Shown: one piece after another, positions 1-7,759 of the stretch
Position numbering within the stretch: the first letter of the stretch is position 1
How the letters are laid out: the number at the start of each line of letters is the position of its first letter
NCBI RefSeq assembly: GCF_002266425.1
Contig: NZ_NPMN01000012.1
Span: 1 to 64,000 of the forward strand
Length of the DNA: 64,000 bases
DNA from: Tissierella sp. P1
Lineage (GTDB): Bacteria; Bacillota; Clostridia; Tissierellales; Tissierellaceae
Direction of reading: 5' to 3'
Program-made: the position numbers and the translations under genes
Notes under the pieces: generated by a model
The model's input: the letters and a program-made list of their open reading frames with translations, nothing else
What the model was told of the DNA's origin: nothing
Databases searched by the model: none

Positions 1-936
1 GTAGCAAATACTTTAAAATCAGGCGATAATTTACTTATTGTATCAAACGGATTCTTTGGAGATAGATTTATTGATCTTGCAGGGAGAAAAGGTATAAATG
101 TAGATGTAATAAGCAGTGAGTGGGGAAAAATTGTACCTGTAAAAGATATTGAGGCAAAATTGAGTGAAAAGAAATATGATGCTATGACAGTAACTCATGT
201 TGATACATCAACAGGAGTTTGTGCTCCAATAAAAGAAATTGGTGAAATGATGAAAAAGTTCCCTGAGACAATGTATATAGTTGATGGCGTGTGTGCTACT
301 GCGGCTGAACCAGAATATGTAGATGATATGAATATAGATATTTTAATCACTGGGTCACAGAAAGCATTTGGAGTAGCACCAGGACTTGCAATAGTGTGGG
401 CAGGACAGAAAGCAATGGAAAGAAGAAAAGAACTTGGAAGAATTCCAGAGTATTATATAGACTTTGATAAATGGCTTCCAATTATGAATGATCCCTCAAA
501 ATACTTTGCTACACCAGCAGTAAATATGATTTGGGCACTTAAAGAATCAGTAAGAATAATTAAAGAAGAAGGAATAGAAAATAGATACGAAAGACATAGA
601 AAAAATGCTAGAGCAATGCAAGCTGCTTTAGAGGCTATGGGCTTTACATTATTAGCAGATAAAGAACATAGAGCAGTTACATTATCAAATGCAATATATC
701 CAGAAGGAATAGATGATGTTGAGTTCAGAAAAATATTAGCAGAAGAAGGTGCAGTGGTAGCTGGAGGTTTAGCTGCATATGCTGGAAAAATGTTTAGAAT
801 TGGACATATGGGTAATATAGATACACATGATATGGTAAGCGCAATTTCTGCAATCGAAAGAACGCTATATAGAATGGGCAAAAACATTGAACTTGGTGCT
901 GGGATAACTACATTATTAAAAGAATTAATGGCTTAA
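1..936 (+). CDS. Class V aminotransferase (alanine-glyoxylate / serine-pyruvate type), 5' end missing
   Basis: The frame is open from base 1, so the N-terminus lies outside the window; 311 residues are visible. This is a fold-type I PLP enzyme of the alanine-glyoxylate/serine-pyruvate aminotransferase group, which moves the amino group of alanine or serine to a 2-oxo acid. The PLP lysine sits in 'ITGSQKAFG' (codon at 361), preceded by the cofactor-binding 'VDGVCATAAEP' and the upstream 'THVDTSTG'. The C-terminal small domain ends with 'FRIGHMGNID', typical of the family. An IclR regulator gene follows in the same direction after a long palindrome. The substrate cannot be decided from sequence; phosphonate or ureidoglycine transaminase are alternatives. 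Confidence 0.88.
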   Translation, partial: VANTLKSGDNLLIVSNGFFGDRFIDLAGRKGINVDVISSEWGKIVPVKDIEAKLSEKKYDAMTVTHVDTSTGVCAPIKEIGEMMKKFPETMYIVDGVCATAAEPEYVDDMNIDILITGSQKAFGVAPGLAIVWAGQKAMERRKELGRIPEYYIDFDKWLPIMNDPSKYFATPAVNMIWALKESVRIIKEEGIENRYERHRKNARAMQAALEAMGFTLLADKEHRAVTLSNAIYPEGIDDVEFRKILAEEGAVVAGGLAAYAGKMFRIGHMGNIDTHDMVSAISAIERTLYRMGKNIELGAGITTLLKELMA

Positions 937-973
937 ATTAAAAACTAGAAATACATCAGATATATCATCAATC

Positions 974-1013
974 AGGAGGCTGTTTTAAAATTATAATTTT
1001 AAAACAGCCTCCT
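974..1013 (+). terminator. Perfect 19-bp inverted repeat, probable terminator
   Basis: Arms 974-992 and 995-1013 are exact complements separated by two bases; the 3' side is followed by TTAATTA rather than a long T run. It begins 37 bases after the aminotransferase stop. The two-base gap means the innermost pairs must open in RNA. It could also act in both directions or as an operator for the adjacent IclR regulator. Confidence 0.6.
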
Positions 1014-1121
1014 TTAATTAGTATAAAGATAAATATGGCAAAAGAGTATATTAAATGGTATAATAATTTACCGATAGTAAATAAATATCATAAGATAAAT
1101 GTTGAATATCAGGAGGACAAT

Positions 1122-1907
1122 ATGACTAATGAAATAGAAGAAAAACAAAAGAAAACCATAAGATCAGTTATTAAGGCTTTTGATGTTATAGATTACATGG
1201 CATTATCTGAAAAAGAATTAGGAGTAACGGAGATAAGTGAGGCATTGAATTATGGGGTTAGTGCCACATATCATTTATTAAATACTTTAAAAGAATGTAA
1301 TATAATTGAACAAAATGAAACGACTAAAAAGTTTAAATTAGGGTTGAAGCTATGGCAAATAGGAATGCGAGCTTATGAACAAAATGATATTTCTATTATT
1401 TTAAAACCATATCTAAGAAAGTTAAAGGAATTAACTGGAGAAACTTCTAACTTAACTATTTTAGACAATAATCAAATTGTATATATTGCCCAAGAAGAAA
1501 GTAATAGATTGTTAAAGATGTTTACTAAAATAGGCGTATCAGCTCCGTTACATTGTACTGGTGCAGGAAAAATCCTACTAGCCTATCAACCCGAATCTAA
1601 ACAAGAGCATATAATAGATAGTATTGAATTAACAAAATATACTAATAAAACAATTACAGACAAGGATAAATTAATGGAAGAGATAGATATTATAAAAAAG
1701 CAAGGATATGGTTTAGATGATGAAGAAAGAGAAATAGGAGTTAGTTGTATTGGAGCTCCAATATTTGGAGTTAATAATGAGATTATTTCTTGTATTTCAA
1801 TTTCAGGTCCAAAATCAAGATTTACGAAAGAAAATAAAGATAGATGGATAAAGATGATCTTAGATGTTTCCAAGGAGGCCACTGATTATATCAGAACTAT
1901 AAGTTAA
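1122..1907 (+). CDS. IclR family transcriptional regulator
   Basis: The protein has 261 residues from the ATG at 1122, chosen because AGGAGG lies at 1111-1116; an in-frame ATG at 1035 would add 29 residues with no good ribosome site. Residues about 12-70 form the IclR winged helix ('ELGVTEISEALN', 'ATYHLLNTLKE'). The C-terminal half is the effector-binding GAF-like domain, with the family pattern 'APLHCTGAGKILLA' and, near the end, 'DDEEREIGVSCIGAPIFG'. Members usually control a neighbouring catabolic gene; here the upstream aminotransferase is the obvious candidate, but that is inference. The effector is unknown. Confidence 0.9.
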   Translation: MTNEIEEKQKKTIRSVIKAFDVIDYMALSEKELGVTEISEALNYGVSATYHLLNTLKECNIIEQNETTKKFKLGLKLWQIGMRAYEQNDISIILKPYLRKLKELTGETSNLTILDNNQIVYIAQEESNRLLKMFTKIGVSAPLHCTGAGKILLAYQPESKQEHIIDSIELTKYTNKTITDKDKLMEEIDIIKKQGYGLDDEEREIGVSCIGAPIFGVNNEIISCISISGPKSRFTKENKDRWIKMILDVSKEATDYIRTIS

Positions 1908-1912
1908 AATAT

Positions 1913-1956
1913 AAAATAAAAGATCTCCTTATTTATATGAGTTGATCTTTTATTTT
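1913..1956 (+). terminator. Intrinsic terminator after the IclR gene
   Basis: A 13-bp perfect stem (1913-1925 with 1944-1956, core AAAAGATC/GATCTTTT) with an A-rich 5' arm and T-rich 3' arm, just after the IclR stop. Confidence 0.75.
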
Positions 1957-1981
1957 ATTACGATTAAGCTATAAGCAACAA

Positions 1982-2010
1982 TTGATATTTGTATGATAAA
2001 GTAGTATTAT
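1982..2010 (+). promoter_or_regulatory. Sigma-A type promoter for the YitT gene
   Basis: TTGATA at 1982-1987 and TATTAT at 2005-2010 are separated by exactly 17 bases, about 50 bases before the YitT start codon. The match is by eye only. Confidence 0.5.
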
Positions 2011-2059
2011 TTGGGTATACATTTACCACCAATATATTATAAAAATGAGGAGTTTATAA

Positions 2060-2941
2060 ATGAAAACAATTGATGTAGCACAATCAAAACTAGGAGGAAT
2101 TAGGGAGATATTTACAAAAATATTATTCATAGTAATTGGAAACTTACTATGCTCTCTAGCATTTAATTTATTCTTTGTTCCAAATGGACTTTTAAGTGGT
2201 GGAGTTGGAGGCGTTGCTATAATGACTCAGTATTTGACAGAGATGCCAGCAGGAATATCAGTATTTTTAATAAATCTTCCTATATTTGTAGTAGGTGTCA
2301 GAATGATAGATAAGAAGTTTATTACCTATGCATTTATATCTATGCTTGTTTTTTCATCATGGCTTACAATAACCAAAGACATTTCCAAATACTTTATAGT
2401 TGAAGATATTCTTCTAGGGTCAATTTTTGGAGCAGTATTAAATGGACTTGGTATGGGATTAATGTTTAGAAATGGTACTTGCCAAGGAGGGCTAGATGTT
2501 ATAGCTGCAATTCTAAAAAGAAAGCTTAATGTAAATATTGGGACAGGCTTGATGATGGTAAACACTGTTATAATAACTCTATCATCCTTGCTATTTGGAT
2601 ATAAAGCCGCTATGTATACTTTGATTTCTATGTATATAGGATATCAAATATTAGATAAGGTTCAAACTGGATTTAATGTACAGAAGAATGTAGTAATAGT
2701 ATCAGAGAAATCCAAAGAACTATCAACTGCAATTATAGAACAGTTGCATAGGGGGGTTACATTTCTAAAGGGTCAAGGTGGATATACTCATGAAGATAAG
2801 AACATTGTATACTGTATTCTTACATCTCGTGAGATTGCTAAATTAAAAGAAATAGTCAATGAAGTAGATCCGAAAGCCTTTTTCACTATAACGGATGTAG
2901 TAGAAGTAAAGGGTAAAGGTTTTAAATCTGCGGAAATATAA
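2060..2941 (+). CDS. YitT family membrane protein (DUF161 + DUF2179)
   Basis: The 293-residue protein starts at an ATG with GAGGAG upstream (2047-2052). The first ~205 residues hold about five or six hydrophobic segments with the family's glycine-rich 'NGLLSGGVGGVAIMTQ' and 'NGTCQGGLDVIAAILKRK' motifs. The last ~80 residues form the soluble DUF2179 domain ('RGVTFLKGQGGYTHEDKN', then 'DPKAFFTITDVVEVKGKGF'). Firmicutes carry several paralogues, and no transported substrate is established for the family. It stands alone between two promoter/terminator boundaries, so it is probably monocistronic. Confidence 0.92.
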   Translation: MKTIDVAQSKLGGIREIFTKILFIVIGNLLCSLAFNLFFVPNGLLSGGVGGVAIMTQYLTEMPAGISVFLINLPIFVVGVRMIDKKFITYAFISMLVFSSWLTITKDISKYFIVEDILLGSIFGAVLNGLGMGLMFRNGTCQGGLDVIAAILKRKLNVNIGTGLMMVNTVIITLSSLLFGYKAAMYTLISMYIGYQILDKVQTGFNVQKNVVIVSEKSKELSTAIIEQLHRGVTFLKGQGGYTHEDKNIVYCILTSREIAKLKEIVNEVDPKAFFTITDVVEVKGKGFKSAEI

Positions 2942-3029
2942 TAATATCAAATGATTAGTTCCGACTATTTCAGGGTAAATTCATTGGGAAATCAATTATT
3001 TTAGATATCAATGAAAGGAGAAATAGATT

Positions 3030-3542
3030 ATGGAAAAAAGAAAAGATCTTGTGACTATGGGAGGAAATCCAGTTACATTATTAGGAAAAGAAATAAAGGT
3101 TGGAGATAAGGCACCAGAATTTACTGTATTAAAAAGTGACTTATCCCTATTTACTTTAGAAGATGCAGGGAATGAAGTAAAGATAATATCAGTAGTACCT
3201 TCTTTAGATACTGGTGTATGTGAGCTTCAAACAATAAACTTTAATGAAACAGCAACTGAGCTTGGAGATGTGACTGTACTAACTATTTCTGTAGATTTAC
3301 CTTTTGCACAGAAAAGATTTTGTTCCGCTAATAATATAGATAAAGTAATCACTTTATCTGATCATAAGGATTTATCATTTGGCATGAATTATGGATTTGT
3401 AATAGAAGAATTTAGACTTCTAAGTAGAGGGATAGTAATACTTGATAAAGATAATGTAGTTAGATATGTAGAATATGTAAAGGAAGTAACAAATCATCCA
3501 GATTATGATAAAGCTATAGAGGAAGTAAAGAAGTTGATATAG
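3030..3542 (+). CDS. tpx: Thiol peroxidase (atypical 2-Cys peroxiredoxin)
   Basis: This cytoplasmic enzyme reduces hydrogen peroxide and alkyl hydroperoxides using thioredoxin. Its 170 residues match the usual Tpx length. The peroxidatic cysteine is C64 in 'PSLDTGVCELQT' and the resolving cysteine is C98 in 'QKRFCSANN', spaced as in Tpx rather than in AhpC or Bcp. The N-terminal 'GNPVTLLGKEIKVGDKAPEF' is diagnostic of the family. AAAGGAG lies about 10 bases before the ATG. It appears monocistronic, with its own terminator, and fits an oxygen-sensitive anaerobe's oxidative-stress defence. Confidence 0.96.
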   Translation: MEKRKDLVTMGGNPVTLLGKEIKVGDKAPEFTVLKSDLSLFTLEDAGNEVKIISVVPSLDTGVCELQTINFNETATELGDVTVLTISVDLPFAQKRFCSANNIDKVITLSDHKDLSFGMNYGFVIEEFRLLSRGIVILDKDNVVRYVEYVKEVTNHPDYDKAIEEVKKLI

Positions 3543-3557
3543 TTTAAAAGGAGTTAT

Positions 3558-3584
3558 AAGGACTAGTTAAAAAGACTAGTCCTT
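3558..3584 (+). terminator. Intrinsic terminator of tpx
   Basis: AAGGACTAGT (3558-3567) pairs with ACTAGTCCTT (3575-3584) around a 7-base loop, followed by a T/A-rich tail. Confidence 0.85.
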
Positions 3585-3698
3585 TATATATTTAATAAAA
3601 AACTTAGTGACTTTTTTGTCAAAGTTTGATACAATATAAACAAACATAAATGTTTTATTTAATAATAAATTTAATATGTTCAAATGGGAGGTGGGAAT

Positions 3699-3836
3699 AT
3701 GACTACATCCGTAAATTTAGTTAAATTTATATGTAAGGACTGTGGACATATCTGGGATGAGAACTATGAAGAAGGGGTAAACTGTCCAAAGTGTCATTCT
3801 GACAACACCGAAGAGATGAGTAGAACGAGATATTGA
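3699..3836 (+). CDS. Small zinc-ribbon protein, 45 residues
   Basis: An ORF of 45 codons begins at ATG 3699 behind GGGAGGTGG. It has two CxxC knuckles, 'CKDCG' and 'CPKCHSDN', about 18 residues apart, which would bind one zinc (or iron, rubredoxin-like). Clostridial genomes often carry such short ribbon proteins alone between terminators. The gene is bracketed by the tpx terminator and its own strong terminator, which supports it being real. No function is assigned; roles in RNA binding or electron transfer are both possible. Confidence 0.78.
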   Translation: MTTSVNLVKFICKDCGHIWDENYEEGVNCPKCHSDNTEEMSRTRY

Positions 3837-3838
3837 GT

Positions 3839-3869
3839 AAGAGGATAGATAATACTATCCTCTTTTTTT
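3839..3869 (+). terminator. Intrinsic terminator of the zinc-ribbon gene
   Basis: AAGAGGATAG (3839-3848) pairs with CTATCCTCTT (3855-3864) around a 6-base loop, followed by a run of T. Confidence 0.92.
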
Positions 3870-3971
3870 ACACTTGAATTCTTAAAACTTATCACATAAT
3901 TAACACATTGAACATTTATAATATAGCTGAGGGGAAGCTTTAATTCCTAGAAATATTATAGGAGGAATTAT

Positions 3972-4655
3972 ATGTTTAGGATATTAGTTGTAGATGATGA
4001 GGAGAAAATTCGCCAAGTCATTAGAGAGTATGGAGAATTTGAAGGGCATGAAGTATTAGAAGCCAAAGATGGAATGGAAGCTGTGAATATATGTAAAGAA
4101 GAAAATTTTGATGTTATAGTAATGGATATAATGATGCCAAAACTAGATGGTTTTTCTGCCTATAAGGAAATTAAAAAGATAAAGGATATACCTGTACTTA
4201 TGCTCTCAGCCCGAGGGGAAGAATATGATAAGCTATTTGGATTTGAGATAGGCATCGATGATTATGTAGTAAAACCTTTTTCTCCTAAGGAGGTTATGGC
4301 TAGATTAAATGTAATTGTTAGCCGTAATAAAAAAACGCAAAAAGATATTAATTCTAATGAAATATATAAATTTGACGGTCTTGAGATTGATATACTAGGA
4401 AGAAATGTATTTGTTGATGAAGTAAAAGTAGATATGACCCCAAAGGAGTATGATTTATTATTTTATTTAGTTAAAAATAAGAATGTTGCTTTAACTAGGG
4501 ATAAATTATTGAATGAGGTATGGGGCTATGACTTCTTTGGTGATGATAGAACTGTTGATACCCATATAAAAATGCTTAGAAATAGTATGGGACAATATAG
4601 AGATTTTATTGTAACTTTAAGGGGACTAGGATATAAATTTGAATATATAAAATAA
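3972..4655 (+). CDS. OmpR/PhoB family response regulator
   Basis: The 227-residue protein has an N-terminal receiver domain (1-120) and a C-terminal winged-helix DNA-binding domain (130-227). The acidic pocket is 'VVDDEE', the phosphoacceptor is D52 ('IVMDIMMPKLDG') and the conserved lysine lies in 'DDYVVKPFSP'. The recognition region ends with 'RTVDTHIKMLRNSMG' and 'VTLRGLGYKFEYIK'. AGGAGG precedes the ATG. The partner histidine kinase begins about 17 bases downstream. The VTC/DUF4956/CotH genes that follow are plausible targets, though a terminator and 250 bases separate them. Confidence 0.95.
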   Translation: MFRILVVDDEEKIRQVIREYGEFEGHEVLEAKDGMEAVNICKEENFDVIVMDIMMPKLDGFSAYKEIKKIKDIPVLMLSARGEEYDKLFGFEIGIDDYVVKPFSPKEVMARLNVIVSRNKKTQKDINSNEIYKFDGLEIDILGRNVFVDEVKVDMTPKEYDLLFYLVKNKNVALTRDKLLNEVWGYDFFGDDRTVDTHIKMLRNSMGQYRDFIVTLRGLGYKFEYIK

Positions 4656-4672
4656 TAGAAGTGGTGGTAATT

Positions 4673-6088
4673 TTGAAGAATAAATTAGATATGAAAAGCC
4701 TAAAAGTTAAATTGTGGACATATTTTATCCTATTTGCGGCAACAATCATGACCATATTATGGCTTCTTCAAATTGTATTTTTAAATACCTATTATAAATC
4801 AATGAAGACTAATGAGATTAAGAAAATCGGAGACAGCCTGGTAGTTGAATATGGAAAGGATGATTTTGAAGATATTATTTATACAATATCCTTTAGTAGG
4901 GGAGTAATTATTCAGATTTTAAATGAAGACGGTATTCCTATATTTCCTATGAATACATCATTTAACCCTAGACCACCTAAATTTAATTCCATGGATTCAA
5001 GCAAATTCATAGATAAACTGGAGAATGATAATCAAGGAAAGATTCTATATACTATAGAAGATCCTAGGTTAGGAAGACCAACTATAGTCTATGGAGCTGT
5101 ATTGCAAGGTGAAGATGGGGAGAATCTATATTTATATATTAATGGATTATTAGACCCTATAGACTCTACTACTTTTGTTTTAAAAAACCAGCTTATTATA
5201 GTGACTATAATATCTTTGCTCTTAGCATTGGGATTATCATTTATTATTGCATCTAAAATATCTAAGCCTATTACTCAAGTAACTAATGCAGTCTCAGTTC
5301 TAGCTAAAGGTAATTATGATGTTGTATTTGAAAAAGGTGATTATACAGAAATAGATGATTTGGTAGCTACCTTAAATTATACTACTACAGAATTATCTAA
5401 AATTGAAGGACTAAGAAGAGACTTAATTGCAAATGTTTCCCATGATTTAAGAACACCGCTTACATTGATCAAATCCTATGCGGAAATGATAAGAGATATA
5501 TCTGGCAATAATCCAGAAAAACGACAATCTCATGTTGATGTAATTATAGATGAATCAGATAGACTTACTAGACTTGTCAATGATATTTTAGATTTATCTA
5601 AGATTGAGGCAGACCTTAATCAAATTGATTATAAAGAGTTTGATATAGTTAGAACTACAAAGGAAATCCTAAAGAGATTTTTAATCCTTGAAGAAAAAGA
5701 TGGATTTATTTTTCGCTTAAATTGTAACGATGAAATAAAAGTATATGGTGATGAGAAAAAAATAGAGCAGGTAATTTATAATCTAATTGGTAATGCTGTG
5801 AATTTTACTGGAGATAATAAATTAGTATTTATAAATATTAAAAATGTTGGCGATTTTGTTAAATATGAGGTCAAAGATACTGGGAAAGGTATTCCCGAAG
5901 AAGAATTAAATCACATATGGGATAGATACTATATGGTAGGTAAAACCCATAAGCGAGCAGTAATAGGGACTGGACTAGGACTTTCCATTGTTAAAAATAT
6001 ATTAACTGCTCATAATTCAGACTTTGGAGTAGAAAGTCATGTTAATCAAGGAACTACATTTTGGTTTCAATTAAAGACTAACAAATAG
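4673..6088 (+). CDS. Sensor histidine kinase (HAMP-HisKA-HATPase)
   Basis: An inner-membrane sensor of 471 residues from the TTG at 4673, chosen because GGTGGT stands just upstream; GTG at 4661/4664 or ATG at 4691 are alternatives. Hydrophobic segments at about 14-36 and 173-195 flank a ~135-residue external sensing region. A HAMP linker follows, then the phosphoacceptor H257 in 'ANVSHDLRTPLTL'. The ATPase domain shows the N box 'VIYNLIGNAVNF' and G boxes 'DTGKGIPEEEL' and 'GTGLGLSIVKNI'. It forms a pair with the response regulator just upstream. The signal is unknown. Confidence 0.93.
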   Translation: MKNKLDMKSLKVKLWTYFILFAATIMTILWLLQIVFLNTYYKSMKTNEIKKIGDSLVVEYGKDDFEDIIYTISFSRGVIIQILNEDGIPIFPMNTSFNPRPPKFNSMDSSKFIDKLENDNQGKILYTIEDPRLGRPTIVYGAVLQGEDGENLYLYINGLLDPIDSTTFVLKNQLIIVTIISLLLALGLSFIIASKISKPITQVTNAVSVLAKGNYDVVFEKGDYTEIDDLVATLNYTTTELSKIEGLRRDLIANVSHDLRTPLTLIKSYAEMIRDISGNNPEKRQSHVDVIIDESDRLTRLVNDILDLSKIEADLNQIDYKEFDIVRTTKEILKRFLILEEKDGFIFRLNCNDEIKVYGDEKKIEQVIYNLIGNAVNFTGDNKLVFINIKNVGDFVKYEVKDTGKGIPEEELNHIWDRYYMVGKTHKRAVIGTGLGLSIVKNILTAHNSDFGVESHVNQGTTFWFQLKTNK

Positions 6089-6100
6089 ATATAATTTATG

Positions 6101-6129
6101 AAAGACAAGATTTATTCTTGTCTTTTTTA
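6101..6129 (+). terminator. Intrinsic terminator of the first two-component operon
   Basis: AAAGACAAGA (6101-6110) pairs with TCTTGTCTTT (6116-6125), followed by further T residues. Confidence 0.88.
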
Positions 6130-6256
6130 TGGCCTAACCCAATGAACATCAGATTTATATGAGAGTAACGAGCCCTAAAAGATTACTGAATTATACTGTG
6201 GGGCAAATTAAGATAGCAAATAGATTTGGGTTGCAAAGCTGCGGAAAATGATTTTC
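6129..6256. repeat. Dispersed repeat-like element, copy A
   Basis: Non-coding sequence whose left end (ATGGCCTAACCCAATGAAC, from 6129) and right end (GGGTTGCAAAGCTGCGGAAAA) match the ends of a second element at 30911-31011. Inner termini are complementary (AACCCAA / TTTGGGTT). The middle is not obviously similar between copies. Both copies lie directly after a terminator T run. The relationship was judged by eye, so it could be an old, decayed element or chance. Confidence 0.35.
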
Positions 6257-6339
6257 ACAAATATTTCGATTAGTTATCATCTAGATTTCACAAAAGAAAT
6301 ATATCCTTAATATAAATCTAAAGCTTGGAGGTGAAAAAT

Positions 6340-7026
6340 GTGCATAGTATTAAATATAGACATGAGCATAAACTGTATATAAATTTAGGAGATTATTATA
6401 TACTTAGATCTAGACTCAAAAATATAATGAGATTAGATGAAAATTCTAAGGGAGATAGTGGTTATTTTATAAGAAGCATATACTTTGATGATATAAATGA
6501 TAAGGCTTTATTTGAAAAGATATCTGGTGTTAATCATAGGGAGAAATTTAGGATTAGACTTTATAATAATGATGCCTCTTTTATTAAATTAGAAAAAAAG
6601 GTGAAAGATAATGGTCTTACAGCAAAGTTTAGTACTAAAATCTCCATAGAAGAATGTAATAGAATTTTGAGTGGAGATATTGATTGGATCAAATTTATTG
6701 ATAATAGTTTATTAAAAGAACTCTATATTAAAATGAAAAGTGAGTTATTTAAGCCAAAGACAATAGTGGATTATAATCGTGAGGCGTATATTTATCCAAT
6801 AGGTAATGTTAGAATAACTTTTGATAGAACCATAAAATCAGGGGTGTTTTCGAGAAATATATTCAATGAGAATCTTCCCGCTGTAAATGTATTGGATTCA
6901 AAGATAATTATTCTAGAGGTAAAATATGATGAGTTCCTTCCCGATGTTATAGCTGATATTATCCAAGTTGGAGATAGGAGATTTACCGCGGTTTCAAAAT
7001 ACGCCCTTTGCAGAGTATTTGGCTAA
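6340..7026 (+). CDS. VTC-domain protein (polyphosphate polymerase-like)
   Basis: The 228-residue protein starts at GTG 6340 with GGAGG at 6327-6331. It has the tunnel fold of the VTC domain, which in yeast Vtc4 makes polyphosphate from ATP. Visible family features are the basic N-terminal 'YRHEHKLYI', 'IRSIYFDD', 'EKFRIRLYN', 'FIKLEKKVK', 'TIVDYNREAY', 'RITFDRTIKSG' and the acidic 'IILEVKYDEFLPD'. Firmicute homologues are commonly annotated as polyphosphate polymerase domain proteins and occur beside DUF4956 and CotH genes, as here. Activity in bacteria is not established from sequence alone. Confidence 0.88.
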   Translation: MHSIKYRHEHKLYINLGDYYILRSRLKNIMRLDENSKGDSGYFIRSIYFDDINDKALFEKISGVNHREKFRIRLYNNDASFIKLEKKVKDNGLTAKFSTKISIEECNRILSGDIDWIKFIDNSLLKELYIKMKSELFKPKTIVDYNREAYIYPIGNVRITFDRTIKSGVFSRNIFNENLPAVNVLDSKIIILEVKYDEFLPDVIADIIQVGDRRFTAVSKYALCRVFG

Positions 7027-7052
7027 ATTTAATAAAATCAGGAGATGAAAAA

Positions 7053-7744
7053 ATGAATACAACAAATACAATAAACTTTAGTGATATTTTCAAATCAAGT
7101 TTTTTAAATAAAGTGGGATCCATATCAGCAGTCGATATGATTATAGCATTAGGACTTGCTTTTGTCTTAGGTTTATTTATTATGACAGTCTATAAAAAAA
7201 CTTTTAAAGGAGTTATGTATTCCCCAAGTTTTGGTGTAGCCTTATGTCTTTAACACTTATTACAACTTTAATTATATTGGCTGTTACTTCCAACGTTGTA
7301 CTATCTCTTGGTATGGTTGGTGCATTGTCAATAGTTCGTTTTAGATCTGCAATAAAAGAACCAATTGATATAGCATTTTTATTCTGGTCAATTTCTGGAG
7401 GGATAGTGTTAGGTGCTGGTTTAATTCCATTAGCTATATTCGGTTCAATATTCATAGGTATTGTAATGGTATTATTTGTAAATAAAAAGTCAAATGAAAC
7501 TCCATATATAATGGTAGTTAATTATGAAGATAATGAATGCGAGAAAGATATCTTAGACATCATAAATAATAAGGTACAAAAATATTTAATAAAATCTAAG
7601 ACTGCCTCAAAATATAGCGGGATAGAGCTTACTGTTGAGATTAGATTAAAAGAAATCACCACTGATTTTATAAATGAGTTATCTAGTCTTAAAGGAGTTT
7701 CTAATGTAGTTATGGTTAGTTATAATGGGGATTATATGGGATAA
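7053..7744 (+). CDS. DUF4956 membrane protein, interrupted by an apparent 1-base deletion
   Basis: Two overlapping frames encode one DUF4956 protein of about 230 residues. The first frame runs from ATG 7053 (GGAG upstream) to a stop at 7253; the second is open from ATG 7244. Adding one A at about 7243 would join '...SPSFGVAL' to 'MSLTLITTLIIL' as in intact homologues. About four hydrophobic segments lie in the first two-thirds, with the conserved 'LGMVGALSIVRFRSAIKEP' spanning the join's 3' side, then a soluble C-terminal tail. The stop/start overlap would allow a true split gene with translational coupling, but a sequencing error is likelier. It sits between the VTC and CotH genes. Confidence 0.8.
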
Positions 7745-7759
7745 AAAGAAGGTGATGTA

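Noticed and set aside
453-887. A 144-codon minus-strand frame opposite the aminotransferase
   Set aside because: It lies wholly within a gene whose motifs are certain, has no ribosome site and no recognisable domain. Other long antisense frames (for example within metH, tldE, ppsA and the dpp genes) were dropped for the same reason.
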